Source: Dickeya poaceiphila (lineage in GTDB: Bacteria > Pseudomonadota > Gammaproteobacteria > Enterobacterales > Enterobacteriaceae). From it: 64,000 nucleotides of DNA. Shown piece after piece: positions 40,631-51,406 of the stretch; positions within the stretch are counted from its first letter, which is position 1; each line of letters starts with the position of its first letter. A program made the translations under genes and the position numbers. The notes under the pieces were generated by a model, which searched no databases, was not told the origin of the DNA, and saw only the letters and a program-made list of their open reading frames with translations. The DNA is taken from contig NZ_CP042220.2 of NCBI RefSeq assembly GCF_007858975.2, forward strand, positions 3,100,001 through 3,164,000, read 5' to 3'.

Positions 40631-41179
40631 TTATGGAATCAATGGCAATAGTTTATGTAGAAAATCAACCAGACCTGATGCCAATACCCGACGCTGACGT
40701 GTACCAAACTCTTCCAACACGACTTCACCACTCAAATTGCATAAAGAGATTAGCGACATTTCAGAATTCGTTGTTGCAAGAAATAATGTGGGTGGTAATT
40801 TCAGTCGTTTTTGTGTCAAAAGATGACAAATCAGGTTCTCCTGCAAGCGAACAAAATCATCTTCGCTCCATGCCTGAAGCAGCGTGCACTCCAGTTCCTC
40901 AAAGCGTGCCGTCATGTCGCCTGCGAACTGACAGGTGAAGAATGAATGAATATCCGGGTGCAACTGAATCTCCAGCGCCCGTTCAACACCATCCAGCGTC
41001 ACAGGCACGGCAGGTGTCTGCGGCAACCAATGAACCTGGCAATCTTGTGTGGCGACAATACAAGGCGACGCAACGCCATATAACTCATCGCTGGCTGGAG
41101 GATGTCCTGTCTCGCGCCGCCACAACTCGATATAATTCCGGGTGAATACACCCAGCGCCTGTGATACCTGCTGTTCCAT
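40631..41179 (-). CDS. syd: SecY-interacting protein Syd
   Basis: Small cytoplasmic protein that binds SecY at the membrane. 182 residues from ATG 41179 ([10 protein letters not shown]), near the E. coli length of 181. Conserved [29 protein letters not shown] and [21 protein letters not shown] longer frame to 41266 adds an unrelated extension. Confidence 0.95.
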   Translation of the reverse strand: MEQQVSQALGVFTRNYIELWRRETGHPPASDELYGVASPCIVATQDCQVHWLPQTPAVPVTLDGVERALEIQLHPDIHSFFTCQFAGDMTARFEELECTLLQAWSEDDFVRLQENLICHLLTQKRLKLPPTLFLATTNSEMSLISLCNLSGEVVLEEFGTRQRRVLASGLVDFLHKLLPLIP

Positions 41180-41455
41180 CTTGCCTCTCAAATCTGTGCC
41201 TATCGAATGCCACTGAATACACATTGTATCCTTACCCGTAGTGCCTGCCGGCGACAGAATGCGCATTAAAGTGCGTAACGCCGCGCAACTTTATTGTCGG
41301 GACGTTACCATGCCTTGGCAAAAGGCCGATCAACACGTTAAGGTGAGACCACAAAGCAACGTCTTGCACAACCGCATTGAACCGCGTGTTGTATAAACGT
41401 TTTTTTTAAAACGTCTTGGACAACTGTCACCGCACACTGTGTTTCAGGGAGTAGT

Positions 41456-42820
41456 ATGATTACACATATCAGCCCGTTAGGGTCCATGGATTTACTGTCG
41501 CAGTTGGAAGTGGATATGCTGAAAAGCACAGCCAGCAGCGATCTTTACCGGTTATTCCGCAACTGTTCCCTCGCCGTCCTGAACTCAGGTAGCCAGACGG
41601 ATAACAGCAAGGAGTTACTCTCCCGCTACGAGGATTTCGACATCAACGTGCTGCGCCGTGAACGTGGCGTAAAGCTGGAACTGGTCAATCCGCCGGAAGA
41701 GGCGTTTGTTGATGGTCAGATTATCCGCTCGCTGCAAGCTAACCTGTTCGCCGTGTTACGCGATATCCTGTTTGTAAACGGTCAGATAGCTAACGCTGGC
41801 CGTTATCAAAATCTGAATCTTGAAGACTCCACTCACATCACCAATCTGGTATTTTCCATTCTGCGTAACGCCAGAGCACTGCATGTGGGCGAAGAGCCAA
41901 ATCTGGTGGTGTGCTGGGGCGGCCATTCCATCAATGAAAACGAATACCTGTATGCCCGTAAAGTCGGTAGCCAGCTTGGCTTACGCGAACTGAACATCTG
42001 TACCGGCTGCGGACCGGGCGCGATGGAAGCCCCAATGAAAGGTGCGGCAGTGGGCCATGCCCAGCAGCGTTACCGGGACGGACGTTTCATCGGTATGACC
42101 GAACCTTCCATCATCGCGGCTGAGCCGCCCAACCCGCTGGTGAATGAACTCATCATCATGCCGGATATTGAAAAGCGTCTGGAAGCGTTTGTGCGTATTG
42201 GTCACGGTATCGTGATTTTCCCAGGCGGCGTTGGCACCGCAGAAGAGTTCCTTTATTTGCTCGGTATTATGATGGACCCGGCCAACAGCGAGCAGGTGCT
42301 GCCGATTATTCTCACCGGTCCTAAGGAAAGCGCAGACTACTTCCGGGTCCTCGATGAATTCATCGTCAGTACATTGGGCCGTCAGGCGCGTCGTTATTAC
42401 TCGATTATTATTAATGACGCTGCCGAAGTAGCCCGGCAGATGAAAAAAACCATGCCACAGGTAAAAGAGCACCGCCGCCACACCGGTGATGCCTACAGCT
42501 TTAACTGGTCGTTGCGTATCGCGCCGGACCTGCAACTGCCATTTGAACCGACGCATGAGAATATGGCGAACCTCAACCTGCATCCCGACCAACCCGCCGA
42601 ACAGCTGGCTGCTACATTACGCCGGGCATTTTCCGGTATCGTGGCAGGTAACGTCAAAGAAGCGGGCATTCGGCTCATCGAAGAGTTCGGTCCCTATAAA
42701 TTGCATGGTAATGCTGACATCATGAAGAGCATGGACCGGCTGTTGCAGGACTTCGTGTCCCAGCAACGAATGAAGCTGCCTGGCAGCGCCTACGTCCCAT
42801 GCTACGAAATCTGTTCCTGA
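41456..42820 (+). CDS. ppnN: Nucleotide 5'-monophosphate nucleosidase PpnN
   Basis: LOG-type enzyme that splits purine and pyrimidine monophosphates to base and ribose-5-phosphate; in E. coli stimulated by (p)ppGpp. 454 residues with the LOG catalytic motif [10 protein letters not shown] and [23 protein letters not shown]. Formerly ygdH. Confidence 0.97.
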   Translation: MITHISPLGSMDLLSQLEVDMLKSTASSDLYRLFRNCSLAVLNSGSQTDNSKELLSRYEDFDINVLRRERGVKLELVNPPEEAFVDGQIIRSLQANLFAVLRDILFVNGQIANAGRYQNLNLEDSTHITNLVFSILRNARALHVGEEPNLVVCWGGHSINENEYLYARKVGSQLGLRELNICTGCGPGAMEAPMKGAAVGHAQQRYRDGRFIGMTEPSIIAAEPPNPLVNELIIMPDIEKRLEAFVRIGHGIVIFPGGVGTAEEFLYLLGIMMDPANSEQVLPIILTGPKESADYFRVLDEFIVSTLGRQARRYYSIIINDAAEVARQMKKTMPQVKEHRRHTGDAYSFNWSLRIAPDLQLPFEPTHENMANLNLHPDQPAEQLAATLRRAFSGIVAGNVKEAGIRLIEEFGPYKLHGNADIMKSMDRLLQDFVSQQRMKLPGSAYVPCYEICS

Positions 42821-42876
42821 ACCTTATTTCGCCACTGGCATCTGGCCGGTGGCGATCACTCATATGATCACCGCTT

Positions 42877-43638
42877 ATGGCCGTACATCTGCTCATTATC
42901 GACGCCCTCAACCTGATTCGACGCATTCACGCGGTACAAGGCTCTCCTTGCCTGACTGCCTGTCAGCACGCATTAAATCAGTTGATACAGCACAGCCGCC
43001 CAACCCATGCCGTTGCTGTCTTTGACGACGAACAACGTGACCATAGCTGGCGTCACCAGTTACTACCCGAATACAAAGCCGGTCGTGCCCCGATGCCGGA
43101 AAACTTGTCGCGGGAACTGCCACAAATCAAAGATGCCTTTCTGGCATTAGGCGTGGACAGCTGGCATTCACCGGGCAACGAAGCTGACGATCTGGCCGCT
43201 ACGTTGGCCAGCAAAGTCGCCGCACAAGGACATCAGGCCACCATTGTCTCAACGGACAAAGGCTACTGCCAGTTACTGGCACCTACAATCCGTATCCGGG
43301 ATTACTTTCAAAAACGCTGGCTGGATGTACCGTTCATCGAAAAGGAGTTTGGCGTGCAACCGGGGCAGTTACCGGATTACTGGGGCCTCGCAGGCATCAA
43401 CAGCAGCAAGGTTCCCGGTGTGAGCGGTATCGGACCGAAAACCGCCGCGCAGTTATTGCAACAAGCGGGGTCGCTGGAAACGTTGTACCAACAGTTGGAA
43501 CAGATACCGGAGAAATGGCGCCGCAAGCTGGAATCCCAACAGGATATGGCTTACCGCTGCCGTCAGGTCGCTACACTCAAAACCGATTTGGTGCTGAATG
43601 GCAACCTGCAGCAGTTACGCCTGTCCATATCGGGTTAG
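42877..43638 (+). CDS. xni: Flap endonuclease Xni (ExoIX)
   Basis: PIN/H3TH-fold protein related to the 5' nuclease domain of Pol I. 253 residues: [52 protein letters not shown], and the helix-hairpin-helix [14 protein letters not shown]. It binds flap DNA; E. coli Xni has reduced metal-site acids compared with Pol I. 56 bp after ppnN. Confidence 0.96.
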   Translation: MAVHLLIIDALNLIRRIHAVQGSPCLTACQHALNQLIQHSRPTHAVAVFDDEQRDHSWRHQLLPEYKAGRAPMPENLSRELPQIKDAFLALGVDSWHSPGNEADDLAATLASKVAAQGHQATIVSTDKGYCQLLAPTIRIRDYFQKRWLDVPFIEKEFGVQPGQLPDYWGLAGINSSKVPGVSGIGPKTAAQLLQQAGSLETLYQQLEQIPEKWRRKLESQQDMAYRCRQVATLKTDLVLNGNLQQLRLSISG

Positions 43639-43699
43639 GCGGTGTTAACCCTCCTGGCGCGCCTGTGCACTCATGCCCGACTGCGCCACAGCAGGAAAA

Positions 43700-44800
43700 T
43701 CAGCGCTCGTCGCGGCGGCCAGGAATCGCGCCCCAAATACGCCGTGCATGAACGGTAACCTCTTCACGGTCGTGATAGAGCTGTTTGGCATGAATCTCAA
43801 AATTAATACCGTTCTCTTCCAGTCGCTGCGCCAGCAATGCTAAATTCTGAGTCACTTCCTCATAGCGCTTTTTCATTGGCAACTTAAGGTTGAAGATCAC
43901 CTCACGGCACCAGCCATTGACCAGCCAGTCAGCCATGCGGCTGGTGACTTTGGCCGGTTTTTCCACCATATCGCACACCAGCCAGTAGATGTTGTTACGC
44001 GGCGGCTCAAAGCGGAAACCATCGGCCTGATGATGAATCACCTGCCCGGTATCCATCAGGCTTGGCGCCATCATGCCGTTATCGACGGCGTGCACCATCA
44101 TACTGCGTTTCACCAGTTGGTAGCTCCATCCGCCAGGACAAGCGCCCAGATCCACCGCAAACATACCGCTGGCAAGTCGCTCATCCCACTCGTCGGCCGG
44201 AACGAACACATGGAATGCTTCTTCCAATTTCAGTGTCGAACGGCTGGGCGCATCTGCGGGAAATTTCAGCCGCGGAATCCCCATATAGAACGGCGAATTG
44301 TTATTGCTGTATGAGTAACCGACGTAACAGCAACCTGGTGCGATGAACAACACATGGATAACCGGTCGGTTGGCCTTTTCCTGCGCCAATAAAATACGGC
44401 TCTCACGTAGCGCGGCACGCAGCGGCACCGTGAACTTGCGGCAGAATTTCATCAGCTCTTTGCTTTCATTGGTATCTGGTACTTCAACCCGCAACTCGCC
44501 GGCACGCTCCAGCACCCCGGTCAGCATCCCGACGATCGGTGTGATGCGATCTTCCGGCGGTAAATCACGCAGCAATTCGCCGCATACCATCATCTGGCGT
44601 GCGAACACCAGCTCCTGAAACGATAATTCCTTAACCAACCGGTCGGCGTCTTCATGCTGGTAACACTCAAACACCACATATCCGCTGTTATCTTTTACCC
44701 GTACAAAACCATAGACGCTATGACGCGCCGCTTTGTCGGTAATTTCCGCCGCGCATTCTTTCTCAAACCCGGCACGACAGTACAAAATCACTTTATTCAT
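43700..44800 (-). CDS. rlmM: 23S rRNA 2'-O-ribose C2498 methyltransferase
   Basis: SAM-dependent methyltransferase for C2498 of 23S rRNA. 366 residues: N-terminal THUMP-like domain, then a Rossmann domain with [18 protein letters not shown] as the SAM site and a K-D-K-E-type tetrad ([20 protein letters not shown]). Starts 1 bp after the ygdD stop. Confidence 0.97.
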   Translation of the reverse strand: MNKVILYCRAGFEKECAAEITDKAARHSVYGFVRVKDNSGYVVFECYQHEDADRLVKELSFQELVFARQMMVCGELLRDLPPEDRITPIVGMLTGVLERAGELRVEVPDTNESKELMKFCRKFTVPLRAALRESRILLAQEKANRPVIHVLFIAPGCCYVGYSYSNNNSPFYMGIPRLKFPADAPSRSTLKLEEAFHVFVPADEWDERLASGMFAVDLGACPGGWSYQLVKRSMMVHAVDNGMMAPSLMDTGQVIHHQADGFRFEPPRNNIYWLVCDMVEKPAKVTSRMADWLVNGWCREVIFNLKLPMKKRYEEVTQNLALLAQRLEENGINFEIHAKQLYHDREEVTVHARRIWGAIPGRRDER

Positions 44801-44801
44801 G

Positions 44802-45188
44802 CTACTCAGCCTTTTTCTTTAAGCGTAAGGCTCCAATTAACAGTAACAGCCAGCCCGTCAGGAAGCATACGCCCCCCACCGGAGTGACAAATACCCATAG
44901 TTTGAGGTGCGACAACGCCAGACAGTACAGGCTGCCGCTAAACAGCAACGTACCCAGCGCCAGAAATGCCGCACTCCAGTAAAACCAGACACTTGCCCGT
45001 TGATACATCGCCACCGACAACACCAGAATCACCAGCGTATGAAACGCCTGATACTGGAGTCCGGTATGTAGCCAGGACATTTCCATGTCGCCCAACGATT
45101 TACTCAGCACATGGGCACCAAACGCCCCTAATGCCACGTAAACAAACCCGCTGATAGCGGCGAATATCAGCATAAAACGGCTGTTCAT
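44802..45188 (-). CDS. ygdD: YgdD, DUF423 inner-membrane protein
   Basis: 128 residues from ATG 45188 ([15 protein letters not shown]), with four hydrophobic helices and [10 protein letters not shown], a hallmark of the family. Function unknown. A longer frame into the end of gcvA is rejected. Confidence 0.93.
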   Translation of the reverse strand: MNSRFMLIFAAISGFVYVALGAFGAHVLSKSLGDMEMSWLHTGLQYQAFHTLVILVLSVAMYQRASVWFYWSAAFLALGTLLFSGSLYCLALSHLKLWVFVTPVGGVCFLTGWLLLLIGALRLKKKAE

Positions 45189-45238
45189 TGTTCGAATGTA
45201 TTCCATTATCAAGAAAACGAAACTAAACCTGATAAGGT

Positions 45239-46165
45239 TCAGCGGGAACTGCTGTCGTAACGGAAGCGAAACTTTTCCTGTTCGCTGGCCGCACGAGCCA
45301 GAATCCATTGGCGAAAGGCGGCTATTTTACCCAGTTCTGCCTGGCTGTCATGGCAAACCAGATAAAACGCATTCTTGCTGACCAGCACATCGTTGAACGG
45401 GCACACCAACCTGCCGGCCTCAATCTCCGTCTGCGCCATCACATTGTTAGCCAGCGCCACCCCCTGACCGTGAATCGCCGCCTGCAACACCATTGCGCTA
45501 TGGCTGAAAATCGGCCCTTGTTGCACATTAATCTGCGCTATACCCAACTGACGAGTATAAGCCAACCAATCGCGCCGGGAGGCGTCATGCAGTAACGTGT
45601 GCCATACCAAGTCTCCCGGCGTTTTCAGCGGGTGCTCCCCCGTCAACAATTGTGGCGCACAGACCGGCAACAGATACTCTGCATACAGTTTTTCTACCCG
45701 CAGCCCCGGCCAGTTACCACGCCCGTAAAAAATCGCCACATCCACATCGTCCGACAAGCGTTCCTCTTCACGGTCCACCGCCTGAATTCGCACATCAATA
45801 CCGGGATACTCCGTATTAAAACTCGACAGGCGCGGCACCAGCCAGTGGATGGCAAAACTAGGCAGCAGGCTTACCGTCAACGCACCTTTGGCGCTGCGGG
45901 CCTGTAACTTACGGGTTGCCTCATTGAGCGCGGAAAAGATTTCCTTGATATCCAGAAAATAGCTCTGCCCTTCTTCCGTCAGCAACAAGGAACGGTTACG
46001 GCGGCGAAACAGTTTGAGGCCGAGAAAATCCTCCAGCGATTTGATCTGATGGCTGACAGCGGCCTGAGTAACAAATAACTCTTCAGCCGCACGGGTAAAA
46101 CTAAGATGGCGGGCAGCAGCATCAAAGACACGCAGAGCATTAAGGGGGGGCAATCGTTTCGACAT
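45239..46165 (-). CDS. gcvA: Glycine cleavage system regulator GcvA
   Basis: LysR-type regulator that activates gcvTHP with glycine and represses with purines, and drives GcvB. 308 residues: winged HTH at about 8-65 (FDAAARHLSFTRAAEELFVT), effector domain after about 90. Divergent from GcvB with a shared control region, as in E. coli. Confidence 0.96.
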   Translation of the reverse strand: MSKRLPPLNALRVFDAAARHLSFTRAAEELFVTQAAVSHQIKSLEDFLGLKLFRRRNRSLLLTEEGQSYFLDIKEIFSALNEATRKLQARSAKGALTVSLLPSFAIHWLVPRLSSFNTEYPGIDVRIQAVDREEERLSDDVDVAIFYGRGNWPGLRVEKLYAEYLLPVCAPQLLTGEHPLKTPGDLVWHTLLHDASRRDWLAYTRQLGIAQINVQQGPIFSHSAMVLQAAIHGQGVALANNVMAQTEIEAGRLVCPFNDVLVSKNAFYLVCHDSQAELGKIAAFRQWILARAASEQEKFRFRYDSSSR

Positions 46166-46254
46166 AAACCGGGTTCTTCAATATGCGGCCTATCCCGGTA
46201 GGTGACCGCGATTTGCCATTAGTTTTTGTAATCCGATGCATTATAAATTGTCCG

Positions 46255-46283
46255 TTGAGGATGCACCAGCAAATACCTATAGT
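46255..46283 (+). promoter_or_regulatory. gcvB promoter
   Basis: -35 TTGAGG (46255-46260), 17-bp spacer, -10 TATAGT (46278-46283), ending 7 bp before the predicted first base of GcvB. GcvA sites should lie just upstream. Confidence 0.8.
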
Positions 46284-46289
46284 ACCGCC

Positions 46290-46483
46290 ACTTCCTTGAG
46301 CCGGAACGAAAAGCGCAACATGTAACTGGTGTGCTTTTGGCTTGTGGTTGTGATGTTGTGTTTGCTATTTGTTTACTGTCTGCATTTCAGACGTGGTAGC
46401 AATGCTACCGTTATTTCCTATACATTTACCCTGTCTGTCTAAGTGATTTTTGCATAGCACCGCATTTTGCGGTGCTTTTTTTT
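46290..46483 (+). ncRNA. gcvB: GcvB small RNA
   Basis: Hfq-dependent sRNA that represses many amino acid and peptide transporter mRNAs. Begins ACTTCCTTGAGCCGGAACGA like E. coli GcvB; contains the G/U-rich seed GTGGTTGTGATGTTGTG, the hairpin GGTAGCAATGCTACC, the conserved ATTTACCCTGTCTGTC segment, and the terminator GCACCGCATTTTGCGGTGC plus a run of T. About 194 nt. Confidence 0.97.
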
Positions 46484-46752
46484 CGTCTGTACGTTATCTT
46501 CCAGAAGATATCGGTCACTTGCTCTTCGCCATCAGACTTTAGTTCATTACAATTAATCAACTTTGAAGTTTTATCCTTTTAAATTAATTCTAAATTATAA
46601 TTAATACTTAAATTAAGTTGCATGTCATTATAAAATTCTAAATAAAACAAAGTTAATAGTAGCAAACTATGTGAGGTTTTCGTTCAGGATCGTCCTAATC
46701 TTGTTTCAATGGCAAAAATGGGACAGTATCCGTCGTTCAATAGAGGATCGAC
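46484..46752 (+). other. AT-rich gap between gcvB and csdA
   Basis: About 270 bp. The stretch 46550-46675 is mostly A and T with no open frame. It must hold the csdA promoter, but no single promoter is convincing among the many AT hexamers. May bind H-NS-like proteins (inference). Confidence 0.5.
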
Positions 46753-47958
46753 ATGAAACCGTTCAACCCCGCGTATTTTCGCCAGCAATTTCCCGCACTT
46801 CGCCAGCAAGGCACCTATCTTGACAACGCCGCCACCGCGCTAAAACCCGAAAGGGTGATCGCTGCGGTGCAGCATTGCTACGCCAGTGAAACAGGGAATG
46901 TGCATCGCAGTCAGCACCGTGCCGCCCGACAGCTATCGGAATCGTTCGAGCTGGCGCGCCAAAAAGTGGCGGATTTCATTGGCGCTGTGCAAGCGCGCAG
47001 CATCGTCTGGACTAAAGGTACGACGGAGGCCGTCAACCTGGTGGCGCACTGTTACGCCCGCCCGCTGCTACAACCCGGCGATGAGATTCTGGTCAGCGAA
47101 TCAGAACACCACGCCAACCTAATCCCATGGCTGATGGTGGCACAACAAACGGGGGCTCAGGTGGTAAAACTGCCGATTGGAGCGGATTATCAGCCTGATC
47201 TTGACCTGCTGCCTTCCCTGCTCACCCCCCGGACCCGCCTGCTGGCTATTGGGCAGATGTCGAATGTCACGGGCGGTATGCCGGACCTTAAACGGGCGAT
47301 AACACTGGCGCATCAGGCAGGTGCGGTAGTCATGGTCGATGGTGCGCAAGGTATTGTGCACACCGCGACGGATGTGGCGGCGCTGGATGCTGATTTTTAT
47401 GCGTTCTCCGGCCACAAATTGTATGGCCCTACCGGTATTGGTGCGCTGTACGGCAAACCGGATTTGCTGGAAGCCATGCCCCCCTGGCAAGGAGGGGGTA
47501 AAATGATGACGTCAGTCTCGTTTGACAGCTTCACCCCTCAGGCGATTCCTCAGCGTTTTGAAGCCGGCACACCGCATATTGCCGGCGTAATTGGTCTGGC
47601 TGCCGCCATCGACTGGTGGCAGCAGCAGGACCGTGCAGCAGCGGATCGGCACAGTGTCGCACTGGCTCTGAATGCGGAACAGCAACTGAACACATTACCC
47701 GGTTTTCGCAGTTTCCGCGCTCCCGAATCCAGCCTATTATCATTCACCATCGACGGCGTACACCACCACGATCTGGTGACGTTGCTGGCAGAAGACGGCA
47801 TCGCTCTACGAGCCGGTCACCACTGCGCGCAGCCGCTGATGGCGGCACTGGGGGTGCCCGGCACGCTGCGGGCCTCGTTTGCGCCTTACAACCAGCAACA
47901 GGACGTGGACCATCTGGTCCACGCTACTCGAAAAGCGTTTGAATTACTGATGGATTGA
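46753..47958 (+). CDS. csdA: Cysteine desulfurase CsdA
   Basis: PLP enzyme that takes sulfur from cysteine and passes it to CsdE. 401 residues, SufS-like class. PLP Lys in AFSGHKLYGPTG, catalytic Cys in ALRAGHHCAQPLMAALG, the substrate Arg region SFAPYN. Followed directly by csdE. Confidence 0.97.
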   Translation: MKPFNPAYFRQQFPALRQQGTYLDNAATALKPERVIAAVQHCYASETGNVHRSQHRAARQLSESFELARQKVADFIGAVQARSIVWTKGTTEAVNLVAHCYARPLLQPGDEILVSESEHHANLIPWLMVAQQTGAQVVKLPIGADYQPDLDLLPSLLTPRTRLLAIGQMSNVTGGMPDLKRAITLAHQAGAVVMVDGAQGIVHTATDVAALDADFYAFSGHKLYGPTGIGALYGKPDLLEAMPPWQGGGKMMTSVSFDSFTPQAIPQRFEAGTPHIAGVIGLAAAIDWWQQQDRAAADRHSVALALNAEQQLNTLPGFRSFRAPESSLLSFTIDGVHHHDLVTLLAEDGIALRAGHHCAQPLMAALGVPGTLRASFAPYNQQQDVDHLVHATRKAFELLMD

Positions 47959-47961
47959 TTG

Positions 47962-48405
47962 ATGACGACCGACTCCACACATCACCCGTTTGGCGCCGAC
48001 ATTGATGAAGCAGCGCTGACAGCACGTTTCAATGCCTGTCGCTCCTGGGAAGAGCGCTATCGACAGTTGATTCTGCTGAGTAAATCACTGCCGCCGCTGC
48101 CGGAAGCCTATCGTCAGCAACATATTGAACTGTCCGGTTGCGAAAACCGCGTCTGGCTGGGATATCAACGACAGGCGGACGGCACCTTACATTTTTACGG
48201 CGACAGTGATGGCCGTATCGTGCGCGGACTGCTGGCGATTGTATTGACGGCGGTGGAAGGCAAAACCGCGCAAACACTGCGGCAAAACGATCCGTTGGCA
48301 CTGTTCGATCGGCTGGGATTGCGTGCCGAACTTAGCGCATCACGCGCCGGTGGGCTGGCCGCTTTGGCTAGCCGCATCCACGATATTGCCTGTCACGAAC
48401 CCTGA
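47962..48405 (+). CDS. csdE: Sulfur acceptor protein CsdE
   Basis: SufE-family partner that receives persulfide from CsdA. 147 residues from ATG 47962, 3 bp after the csdA stop. The acceptor Cys is in ELSGCENRVWLGY (Cys60). Conserved GDSDGRIVRGLLAI. The last 13 bases overlap convergent tcdA. Confidence 0.95.
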   Translation: MTTDSTHHPFGADIDEAALTARFNACRSWEERYRQLILLSKSLPPLPEAYRQQHIELSGCENRVWLGYQRQADGTLHFYGDSDGRIVRGLLAIVLTAVEGKTAQTLRQNDPLALFDRLGLRAELSASRAGGLAALASRIHDIACHEP

Positions 48406-49226
48406 TTCAATCCAGCAGCCTGTGCTTGCCGGGTATCACGCACCATCATTTTTTTCAATGCATGAGACACCGCCACAAAACCAAAAGTGGCGGTCACCAT
48501 CGTGGCAGCGCCGAAACCGGAAGCACAGTCCATGCGTTTCACACCGTCAGCAGTGCTGCGCGATGCGCAAACTGAGCCATCCGGCTGAGGGTACATCAAC
48601 GGCTCACTGGAAAACACACAGTCGATACCCAGCTTACCTTTACTGTTTTTAACGATATTGAAATCGTGCTTCAGCCGTTCACGCAGCTTGGCTGCCAATG
48701 GGTCCTGAATAGTTTTCGCCAGATCAGCAACCTCAATACGGGTTGGATCAATTTGCCCCCCCGCTCCGCCGGTGGTTACCACCGGAATTTTGTGGCGGCG
48801 GCACCAGGCCAGCAGCGCCGCTTTAGGCCGCACACTGTCAATGGCGTCAATCACATAACTGAAGTGATTATCCAGTAACTCCGCCACATTATCGGCACTA
48901 ATGAAATCATCAATGCAGGTCACCTTGCATTCCGGGTTGATCGCCAGAATTCGCTCCGCCATGACTTCAGTTTTCAACTGCCCAGTGTGCTGGCGCAACG
49001 CATGAATCTGACGGTTGGTGTTGCTGACGCACACATCATCCATATCAATCAGGGTAATCGCGCCGATGCCGGTGCGAGCCAGCGCTTCCGCCGCCCAGGA
49101 ACCAACCCCGCCAATGCCGATAACACAGACATGTGCCCCGGCAAACAGCGACAACGCCCGCTGGCCGTACAATCTCGCCGTACCGCCAAAACGCTGCAGA
49201 TAACTTTCGGATAATTGCGTACTCAT
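48393..49226 (-). CDS. tcdA: tRNA threonylcarbamoyladenosine dehydratase
   Basis: E1-like enzyme that cyclises t6A37 in tRNA to ct6A with ATP; works with the CsdA/CsdE sulfur relay. 277 residues from ATG 49226. Nucleotide site VIGIGGVGSWAAEALARTGI, Asp-rich LIDMDDVCVSNTNRQ, VTTGGAGGQIDPT. A longer frame to 49304 is not supported by the family. Confidence 0.96.
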   Translation of the reverse strand: MSTQLSESYLQRFGGTARLYGQRALSLFAGAHVCVIGIGGVGSWAAEALARTGIGAITLIDMDDVCVSNTNRQIHALRQHTGQLKTEVMAERILAINPECKVTCIDDFISADNVAELLDNHFSYVIDAIDSVRPKAALLAWCRRHKIPVVTTGGAGGQIDPTRIEVADLAKTIQDPLAAKLRERLKHDFNIVKNSKGKLGIDCVFSSEPLMYPQPDGSVCASRSTADGVKRMDCASGFGAATMVTATFGFVAVSHALKKMMVRDTRQAQAAGLNQGS

Positions 49227-49443
49227 TGCCCACCTTCGCTTAATCACAAACGGCAGCGATGATACCCCAGTCAGGCGGTTTACGCAGCGGATAACGCTAA
49301 CCAATCCTGCACGCCGTTTTTATCTGTAGGCAGTGTTTGCCTCCTGCCTGCATGATTTACCATTTTGACAGGTGACGACGTCGGGTGTGCTGTGGCACTT
49401 TAATTAATAACTCTCACTACGTTGTGTACTGCTGGAGAAAACC

Positions 49444-49899
49444 ATGCATGTTGTGCTAATCCGCGCCACCGAATCCGATATCGATTTTCTGCTGCAACTA
49501 CGTAGTCTGACCATGGGAAAATATCTGGCGGACAGTGGCGCACCGACAGACAGCGATAGCCTGATGAGCCGCGTTCGCTACGAATTCGAGCACGCGCATA
49601 TCGTGCAGGTGAACGGGCAGCCAGCCGGGTTATTTAAATATCGCTTTATGCCTCAGGAACAGCACTGGTATCTGATTCAGATTCAAATCCACCCCAGTTT
49701 CCAAAACCGCGGCCTTGGCAAACAACTTATTGAGAGCCTGATTGCTCAGGCATCAACGCAGAATCACTCAGTGGTGCTGAGCGTGCTGAAAAATAACCCG
49801 GCACGCCATCTGTATCATCGCCTGGGATTCCAGGTAACCGATCAGAATGATCAGGAGTTCATCATAACCCGCTTTCCCAACACCATAAAACAGGATTAA
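49444..49899 (+). CDS. GNAT-family N-acetyltransferase
   Basis: 151 residues, single GNAT domain: acetyl-CoA loop HPSFQNRGLGKQLIESLIAQ (the Q/RxxGxG/A motif) and a C-terminal NPARHLYHRLGFQ. Substrate unknown. SD GGAGAAAACC. First of three same-strand genes between tcdA and mltA, which are neighbours in E. coli. Confidence 0.88.
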   Translation: MHVVLIRATESDIDFLLQLRSLTMGKYLADSGAPTDSDSLMSRVRYEFEHAHIVQVNGQPAGLFKYRFMPQEQHWYLIQIQIHPSFQNRGLGKQLIESLIAQASTQNHSVVLSVLKNNPARHLYHRLGFQVTDQNDQEFIITRFPNTIKQD

Positions 49900-49907
49900 G
49901 GACCAGC

Positions 49908-50921
49908 ATGAACATTGCCATCTTGGATGATTATCAGGATACCGTCAGACACCTGGAGTGCTTTTCGCTGCTGAACGGCCATCAGGTACAAATTCTGAAT
50001 AAAACCTATACCGATGTCGCCCAACTGGCGGCGCACCTGCAAGATGTTGAAGCGCTGGTGCTGATTCGTGAACGCACCCGCATCACCGACGCGCTGTTGA
50101 GCCAACTGCCCGCGCTGAAACTCGTCAGCCAGACCGGCAAAGTAAGCCAGCACCTCAGTGTTGACGCCTGCACCCGGCATGGTGTCGCAGTAGCGCAAGG
50201 CACAGGTTCACCCGTTGCGCCAGCTGAATTATGCTGGAGCCTGATCATGGCAGCGTCGCGCCATCTGCCGCAGTACGCAACACAGTTGCTACAGGGCCAC
50301 TGGCAACAGAACGGCTCGTTGGGTCTGGGAAGAACACTGCATGGCCTGACGCTGGGTATCTGGGGATACGGCAAAATCGGGCAACGTATCGCCCGGTACG
50401 GTGCCGCATTTGGTATGACAGTGCTGGTGTGGGGCAGTGAGACGTCACGCGAACTGGCGCGCCAGCACGGCTTTACCGCTGCCGACAGCAAGGCCACGTT
50501 TTTTAGCAATGCTGATGTGTTGTCGCTGCATTTGCGTTTAAACGATGCTACCCGCCACTGCGTCACTCAGCAGGATTTGGCATTGATGAAACCAGACTCA
50601 CTGTTCGTCAATATCAGCCGCGCCGACCTGGTAGAGCCGGGTGCACTATGGCGCGAATTGTCCGCTCATGCCAGCAAGCGCGCAGCGCTGGATGTCTTTG
50701 ACAACGAACCCGCGACATTGGACAGCGAGCCATTGCTGAATCTGCCGAATGTCCTGGCTACACCGCATATCGGTTATGTCGAACGAGGTAGCTACGAGCT
50801 GTACTTTAAAACCGCCTTCGAAAATGTGGTGGCGTTTGCTGCCGGTCACCCAACCAATCTGGTGAACCACGCCGCACTGGCCGACACGCATTCTCATGAT
50901 ACCGCTGCAGGAACCAAGTAA
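49908..50921 (+). CDS. D-2-hydroxyacid dehydrogenase family protein
   Basis: 337 residues. NAD(P) Rossmann motif GIWGYGKIGQRIA, then VLVWGSE at the end of the second strand, where the usual ribose-binding Asp is absent; this pattern occurs in one subgroup of the family. Catalytic Arg in VNISRADLV, Glu in LDVFDNEP, His in TPHIGYVERG. SD AAGGACCAGC. Substrate unknown: possibly a 2-keto acid or phosphoglycerate-like acid. 8 bp after the GNAT gene. Confidence 0.9.
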   Translation: MNIAILDDYQDTVRHLECFSLLNGHQVQILNKTYTDVAQLAAHLQDVEALVLIRERTRITDALLSQLPALKLVSQTGKVSQHLSVDACTRHGVAVAQGTGSPVAPAELCWSLIMAASRHLPQYATQLLQGHWQQNGSLGLGRTLHGLTLGIWGYGKIGQRIARYGAAFGMTVLVWGSETSRELARQHGFTAADSKATFFSNADVLSLHLRLNDATRHCVTQQDLALMKPDSLFVNISRADLVEPGALWRELSAHASKRAALDVFDNEPATLDSEPLLNLPNVLATPHIGYVERGSYELYFKTAFENVVAFAAGHPTNLVNHAALADTHSHDTAAGTK

Positions 50922-51400
50922 TGCAGACACCGACTATCACGCTGCGTAAGGCTCGCCGGGCCGATGCACCGGCCGCATTTGAACTGCGTAATCGCGCCAT
51001 CTTGCACGGTTGCCGACACGATTACACGCCAGAACAGCTACAACTGTGGACCAGCGGTGAATTCAGCGAGAAATTCGAGAACACCGTCACCCACCATTTT
51101 CATCTGGCAGAAATAGCCGCCCGGATCGTCGGGACGGGGATGATCAATCTTCATACCGGAATGATAGATGCGGTGTTCGTTGAGCCGGACGTGATGGGGC
51201 AAGGCGTCGGTAAACGGATGATGCAGCATCTGGAAGTGCTGGCGAACGCAGCAGGTCTGGCAGAGATCCAGCTTGATGCCAGCCTGAACGCCGCGCCGTT
51301 TTATCGCGCTCTGGGGTTCTCAGGCGACGACGTCAGCCTCTACCATTCGCCGAACGGCTTTTCACTGCCTTGTATCCCGATGGTCAAAGTTATCGGCTGA
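50921..51400 (+). CDS. GNAT-family N-acetyltransferase
   Basis: 159 residues with acetyl-CoA motif VMGQGVGKRMMQHLEVLA and NAAPFYRALGFSG near the end. The ATG shares one base with the preceding stop (TAATG), so it is translationally coupled to the dehydrogenase. Substrate unknown. Ends in a GC hairpin region (51407-51436). Confidence 0.88.
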   Translation: MQTPTITLRKARRADAPAAFELRNRAILHGCRHDYTPEQLQLWTSGEFSEKFENTVTHHFHLAEIAARIVGTGMINLHTGMIDAVFVEPDVMGQGVGKRMMQHLEVLANAAGLAEIQLDASLNAAPFYRALGFSGDDVSLYHSPNGFSLPCIPMVKVIG

Positions 51401-51406
51401 CAAGCT

